From Clostridia bacterium (GTDB taxonomy: Bacteria; Bacillota; Clostridia; Acetivibrionales; DSM-2933), in NCBI GenBank assembly GCA_026418275.1, contig JAOABQ010000103.1, forward strand, positions 1 to 64,000: 64,000 nt of DNA, read 5' to 3'. The notes beneath the pieces were generated by a model. That model was not told the DNA's origin. It did not search any database and was given only the letters and a program-made list of their open reading frames with translations. This document shows positions 61,399 through 64,000 of this stretch, in pieces. A program made the translations under genes and the position numbers. Within the stretch, counting starts at the first letter, position 1; every line of letters starts with the position of its first letter.

Positions 61399-61733
61399 AT
61401 CACTATAATACTTCACATTGTACGTATTTCGGTATACAATAAAATAAAGAACAGTAACTGCTTTCAAGTCAATATGAAATAAGATGCGATCAATATCAGC
61501 TATATGGCAGAGTATGCAGAGAATGGTTTCGGTATGTGAGAGACTAACCTTTAGACTATCGTAACTTCTATTAAGAAAAGAACATCTGGCACCCAATTTA
61601 AAACATCCAAAACGGATACAGTGCGTTAAACAGTCAAGCTTATCTTGAAATTTCTGCAGAATTTTCCTTAAAATATGATGCAGGTTTTCTGGTGCAAAGT
61701 GATTGTGCCAAAAAGCTTTAAAGGAGATTAGCC
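61399..61733. other. Intergenic region with a possible promoter for the PilZ gene
   Basis: No gene is visible. TTGAAA at 61645-61650 with TAAAAT at 61669-61674 (18 bp) may drive the PilZ gene. A minus-strand frame at 61345-61596 overlaps the groESL terminator and is not credible. Confidence 0.4.
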
Positions 61734-62765
61734 ATGGGAACGATAACGGTAAATAAGGAAGAACTTTTTAACGTAGCACAAAACCTAAACTTGGTGAGGA
61801 TCAAGTCTTTTGATGAAGATACGAGCATTGTCACACCGATTCTTTTTGCATCGGATGAAAGCATAGACGTATTGATTGACATGGATAAGGTAAGCGGTAT
61901 TTGGCGTGAAGGACAAAAAGTAATGGTTAAGTTTCAGAAATCGGGGTTTGAATATCTTGTAGACGGCGAAATCTCGGGAATCAGTTCCAAGCTTTCAGCA
62001 ACCATGACCATGAAGCTTTATGAGGCACGAAAGTTTAACAATTTAAGAAGATATATCCGGTTTGATACCAATTTAAAAGTATTTTTTGAGTTGGAAGAAG
62101 GCCGGTTTGAGGGCGTGGCAAAGAATTTGAGTAAAGGCGGTGCCATGGTTTCAACCGAAAAGGATTTGCCTGAAAGCCTTCCAATAAAGATTCATGCAGT
62201 TTTTGACTCGGGGGCATCGTTTAGCACAACGATAAAAGTTTTAAGAAGATCCCGGGTTCAACAGAACTACATGTACGGGATTCAGTTTACGGATATACCC
62301 GAGGAGGGTTTAACGGTTTTAAACCGTGAAATTTCAATGCTTGAAAGGGATTATTTCCGTTCTTTAAATATGCTGAAGGAATATAATAAAAAAAGCGATG
62401 TTTATCTGGATACTAAAATTGTAATTTTAAGCTATGATGCGGATGAAAGCTACGAGATCAGAGAAGAACTTGTAAAACTGGGAGCGGAGAACTTCCAATT
62501 GTACAGCAATTTTAAATTTTATGTAGATTTCTTTATAGAGGAAAAGCCTAAAATTGCGGTTATAGATGCAAATGTGCTGGATGAAGAGATTTCTGTGATG
62601 GTAAAGAGCATTTATGAAGGGTTTCCTGAAATAGATGTAATCCTTCTCATTCCTATGCATGAAGGGGAAAATGAATGTATAAAATTCTTACCGGCTAAAA
62701 CAACAGTATTATATAAGCCGCTGATATGCAACGAGTTTGAAGAGATTATAATTAAATATCTTTGA
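61734..62765 (+). CDS. PilZ-domain protein fused to a receiver-like domain
   Basis: 343 residues from ATG 61734 (AAAGGAG upstream). An N-terminal YcgR-like beta domain (~1-100) precedes a PilZ domain with both c-di-GMP-binding motifs: RRYIRF (RxxxR, ~105) and NLSKGGAMV ((D/N)xSxxG). Residues ~225-343 have a receiver-like pattern (KIVILSYDADES, AVIDANVLDEE, VILLIPM, LYKPL) with a possible phospho-Asp in VIDAN and the conserved Lys. The protein may couple c-di-GMP to a phosphorelay or to flagellar/surface behaviour. The next gene starts 19 nt later. Confidence 0.8.
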   Translation: MGTITVNKEELFNVAQNLNLVRIKSFDEDTSIVTPILFASDESIDVLIDMDKVSGIWREGQKVMVKFQKSGFEYLVDGEISGISSKLSATMTMKLYEARKFNNLRRYIRFDTNLKVFFELEEGRFEGVAKNLSKGGAMVSTEKDLPESLPIKIHAVFDSGASFSTTIKVLRRSRVQQNYMYGIQFTDIPEEGLTVLNREISMLERDYFRSLNMLKEYNKKSDVYLDTKIVILSYDADESYEIREELVKLGAENFQLYSNFKFYVDFFIEEKPKIAVIDANVLDEEISVMVKSIYEGFPEIDVILLIPMHEGENECIKFLPAKTTVLYKPLICNEFEEIIIKYL

Positions 62766-62783
62766 GTTTTGGGGAGGTTTACA

Positions 62784-63287
62784 ATGGGAGATATTTTTAT
62801 AGAAAAGATTGTGAAAAGGCAAAAGAGAATAGAGGATTATCTCTTGATTGGCGGGGTTTTTCTGGCAGGCATTATCATTGTTTTCATTGCCCTGTCATTC
62901 AAAAAGTATGGTGCTATTTCAATCATTATTGGCGGTTTTGCCTTATATGGCGCCTTTTATGTCTCGAAAATCAGAAATATTGAATATGAGTATGCTGTAA
63001 CAAATGGTGAACTGGATATTGACGTAATCATCGCACAAAGAACCAGAAAAAGAATTTTCAGTTCTCACTGCAAGGAATTTGAAATGGTTGCGGGAGTGAC
63101 CAGTGAAAATTATAAAGATGCTAAAAACATACAAAACAAAATCATTGCTGTAAGCTCCATGGGGGCTGAGAATATTTACTTTATAACTTTAAATTACAAG
63201 GGAAGAAAAACGCTGGTCTTATTTGAGCCGGATGAAAGAATGCTGGACGCATTTAAATCATATATTCCAAGAAAAGTAATGAAGTAA
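62784..63287 (+). CDS. Small membrane protein, possibly DUF6106-like
   Basis: 167 residues from ATG 62784 (GGGGAGG upstream). Two adjacent transmembrane helices (residues ~20-60) are followed by a mostly beta cytosolic domain (YAVTNGELDIDVIIAQRTRKRI, then KTLVLFEPDERMLDAF). The layout resembles clostridial DUF6106 proteins, recalled rather than verified. It is probably cotranscribed with the PilZ protein; the function is unknown. Confidence 0.7.
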   Translation: MGDIFIEKIVKRQKRIEDYLLIGGVFLAGIIIVFIALSFKKYGAISIIIGGFALYGAFYVSKIRNIEYEYAVTNGELDIDVIIAQRTRKRIFSSHCKEFEMVAGVTSENYKDAKNIQNKIIAVSSMGAENIYFITLNYKGRKTLVLFEPDERMLDAFKSYIPRKVMK

Positions 63288-63332
63288 AGCTGAAACTGTT
63301 AGATCATACAAAAGGGCATTATGTATGGAATT

Positions 63333-63361
63333 AAAGAGCCGATCACATGGCTCTTTTTTTG
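63333..63361 (+). terminator. Rho-independent terminator after the PilZ operon
   Basis: AAAGAGCC and GGCTCTTT form an 8-bp stem, followed by TTTTT. Confidence 0.9.
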
Positions 63362-63543
63362 TTGTTTGTAACATATTTGTCATTATTTTTTAACGATTTA
63401 TGTCGGATTAAGTGATATAATGTAAGGCAAAACGCAATTCCATAGATCCAAATAAATATTTAAATTAGACGTTTAGATGAAAGGCTATAGTGCCTCATAA
63501 GGGATATTTTAAGCCCTAAATTACCTATAAATGGGGGATCAAA

Positions 63544-64000
63544 GTGAAAAAGTCAAATCGTATCATTTTCCTGGTCTTTTTATTTTTAGTTATAGCATTA
63601 GTAGCCGGAGTATTTGTTTACCGGCACTTCTTTGTACCGAACAATGAGATGGTACCTACATTTCAAGAGGATAGGCTGAACCTTGTCATTGGAGATCAAG
63701 TGATAAGGGAAGAACCGAGGGTTGCCTATGATGAAATACTGCTATCCATTGAGGTCATCAAGACCTATTTGGACCCAGATATTTACTGGGATGACAGCCT
63801 GAAGAAAGTAACTATTACAACCCAAAATAAAGTACTAAGAATGAAAACCGACAACCTGAAGGCACTCATCAATAATAAGCCTATTTCATTGAAGGTTCCT
63901 GCAACCGAAGAGAACAATACGGTATATGTTCCGATAGACTTTTTGAAGGATTTTTATAAAATCGATGTGACTTACTTAAAGGATCAAAAGGTGGTTATTA
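63544..64000 (+). CDS. Membrane-anchored protein with copper-amine-oxidase-N-like (stalk) domain, partial
   Basis: Starts at GTG 63544 (GGGGG at 63533-63537) and runs off the window, so only the first 152 residues are visible. A signal anchor (RIIFLVFLFLVIALVAGVFV) is followed by the stalk domain common in clostridial surface proteins (LNLVIGDQVIREEPRVAYDE, YWDDSLKKVTITTQNKV, VYVPIDFLKDFYKIDV). In Clostridia this layout often precedes a glycoside hydrolase 18 or amidase domain, which would lie outside the window. Confidence 0.75.
   Translation, partial: MKKSNRIIFLVFLFLVIALVAGVFVYRHFFVPNNEMVPTFQEDRLNLVIGDQVIREEPRVAYDEILLSIEVIKTYLDPDIYWDDSLKKVTITTQNKVLRMKTDNLKALINNKPISLKVPATEENNTVYVPIDFLKDFYKIDVTYLKDQKVVI

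Noticed and set aside
63489..63500. AGTGCCTCATAA, matching the first 12 bases of the 103-bp repeat
   Set aside because: Only 12 bases agree and neither hairpin follows; probably coincidence, though a decayed third copy is possible.
1..64000. CRISPR arrays, rRNA or tRNA genes
   Set aside because: No regularly spaced short repeats and no tRNA or rRNA signature sequences were seen on either strand.

Overview
The window looks like the chromosome of a low-GC, Gram-positive, probably anaerobic member of the Clostridia. Evidence for this is the AT-rich sequence with strong GGAGG-type ribosome binding sites and frequent TTG/GTG starts, a CIRCE operator in front of groES-groEL, the short HisG plus HisZ form of ATP phosphoribosyltransferase, a long-form ribosome hibernation factor, an SLH-domain surface protein, and large secreted proteins with Pro/Thr-rich linkers. 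Relatives of Ruminiclostridium/Acetivibrio are a reasonable guess, but the genus cannot be fixed from the sequence alone.

Layout. 1-143 is the 3' end of a group II intron (domains V and VI). 440-8638 holds secreted proteins: a LamG protein with a repeated linker, an SGNH hydrolase, and a papain-like peptidase fused to Fn3 and twelve kelch repeats. 9128-17672 is a metalloid (arsenic) cluster: a DUF5714 Cys-rich protein, an ArsM-like methyltransferase-fold protein, a NIP-like aquaporin, ArsR, ArsD, ArsA, an ATP-grasp ligase, a small protein with Cys-rich ends, and an MFS exporter. It contains no ArsB, Acr3 or ArsC. 18005-26361 has a broken small gene, a GNAT, a methyl-accepting protein, a phosphoesterase, a PhoB-like two-component pair, a lipoprotein, a stand-alone IF3 with an ATT start, and a zinc-ribbon protein. 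26722-29427 (minus) is a secreted family 8 polysaccharide lyase, followed by about 1 kb of noncoding DNA with a dense DnaA-box cluster, then hpf.

31233-35231 is an unusual run: sensor kinase, small membrane protein, NfeD, FloA flotillin, small basic protein, LytTR response regulator. Next come pcrA, an SLH/BsuPI-like surface protein, a minus-strand MoxR-DUF58-DUF4129-like operon, and two paralogous GT-C membrane transferases flanking a HAD phosphatase. 47828-57280 is a complete histidine pathway (hisZ, G, D, C, B, purC, hisH, A, F, IE). It starts from a consensus sigma-A promoter, carries purC in the middle, and has a repeat element inserted before hisA. An AlbA_2 regulator-like gene, groES-groEL, a PilZ/receiver-like fusion, a small membrane protein and the start of a stalk-domain protein finish the window.

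Three families of noncoding elements are dispersed through it. A ~95-bp hairpin element occurs four times, three of them immediately upstream of start codons and each containing a mini-ORF beginning MKYL. A 103-bp double-hairpin element occurs twice (101/103 identical). A 175-bp inverted-repeat element abuts one of the 103-bp copies. The most promising candidate for an undescribed system is the arsenic cluster, which joins ArsA/ArsD to a peptide-ligase-like ATP-grasp enzyme, an MFS exporter and three proteins ending in vicinal cysteines.
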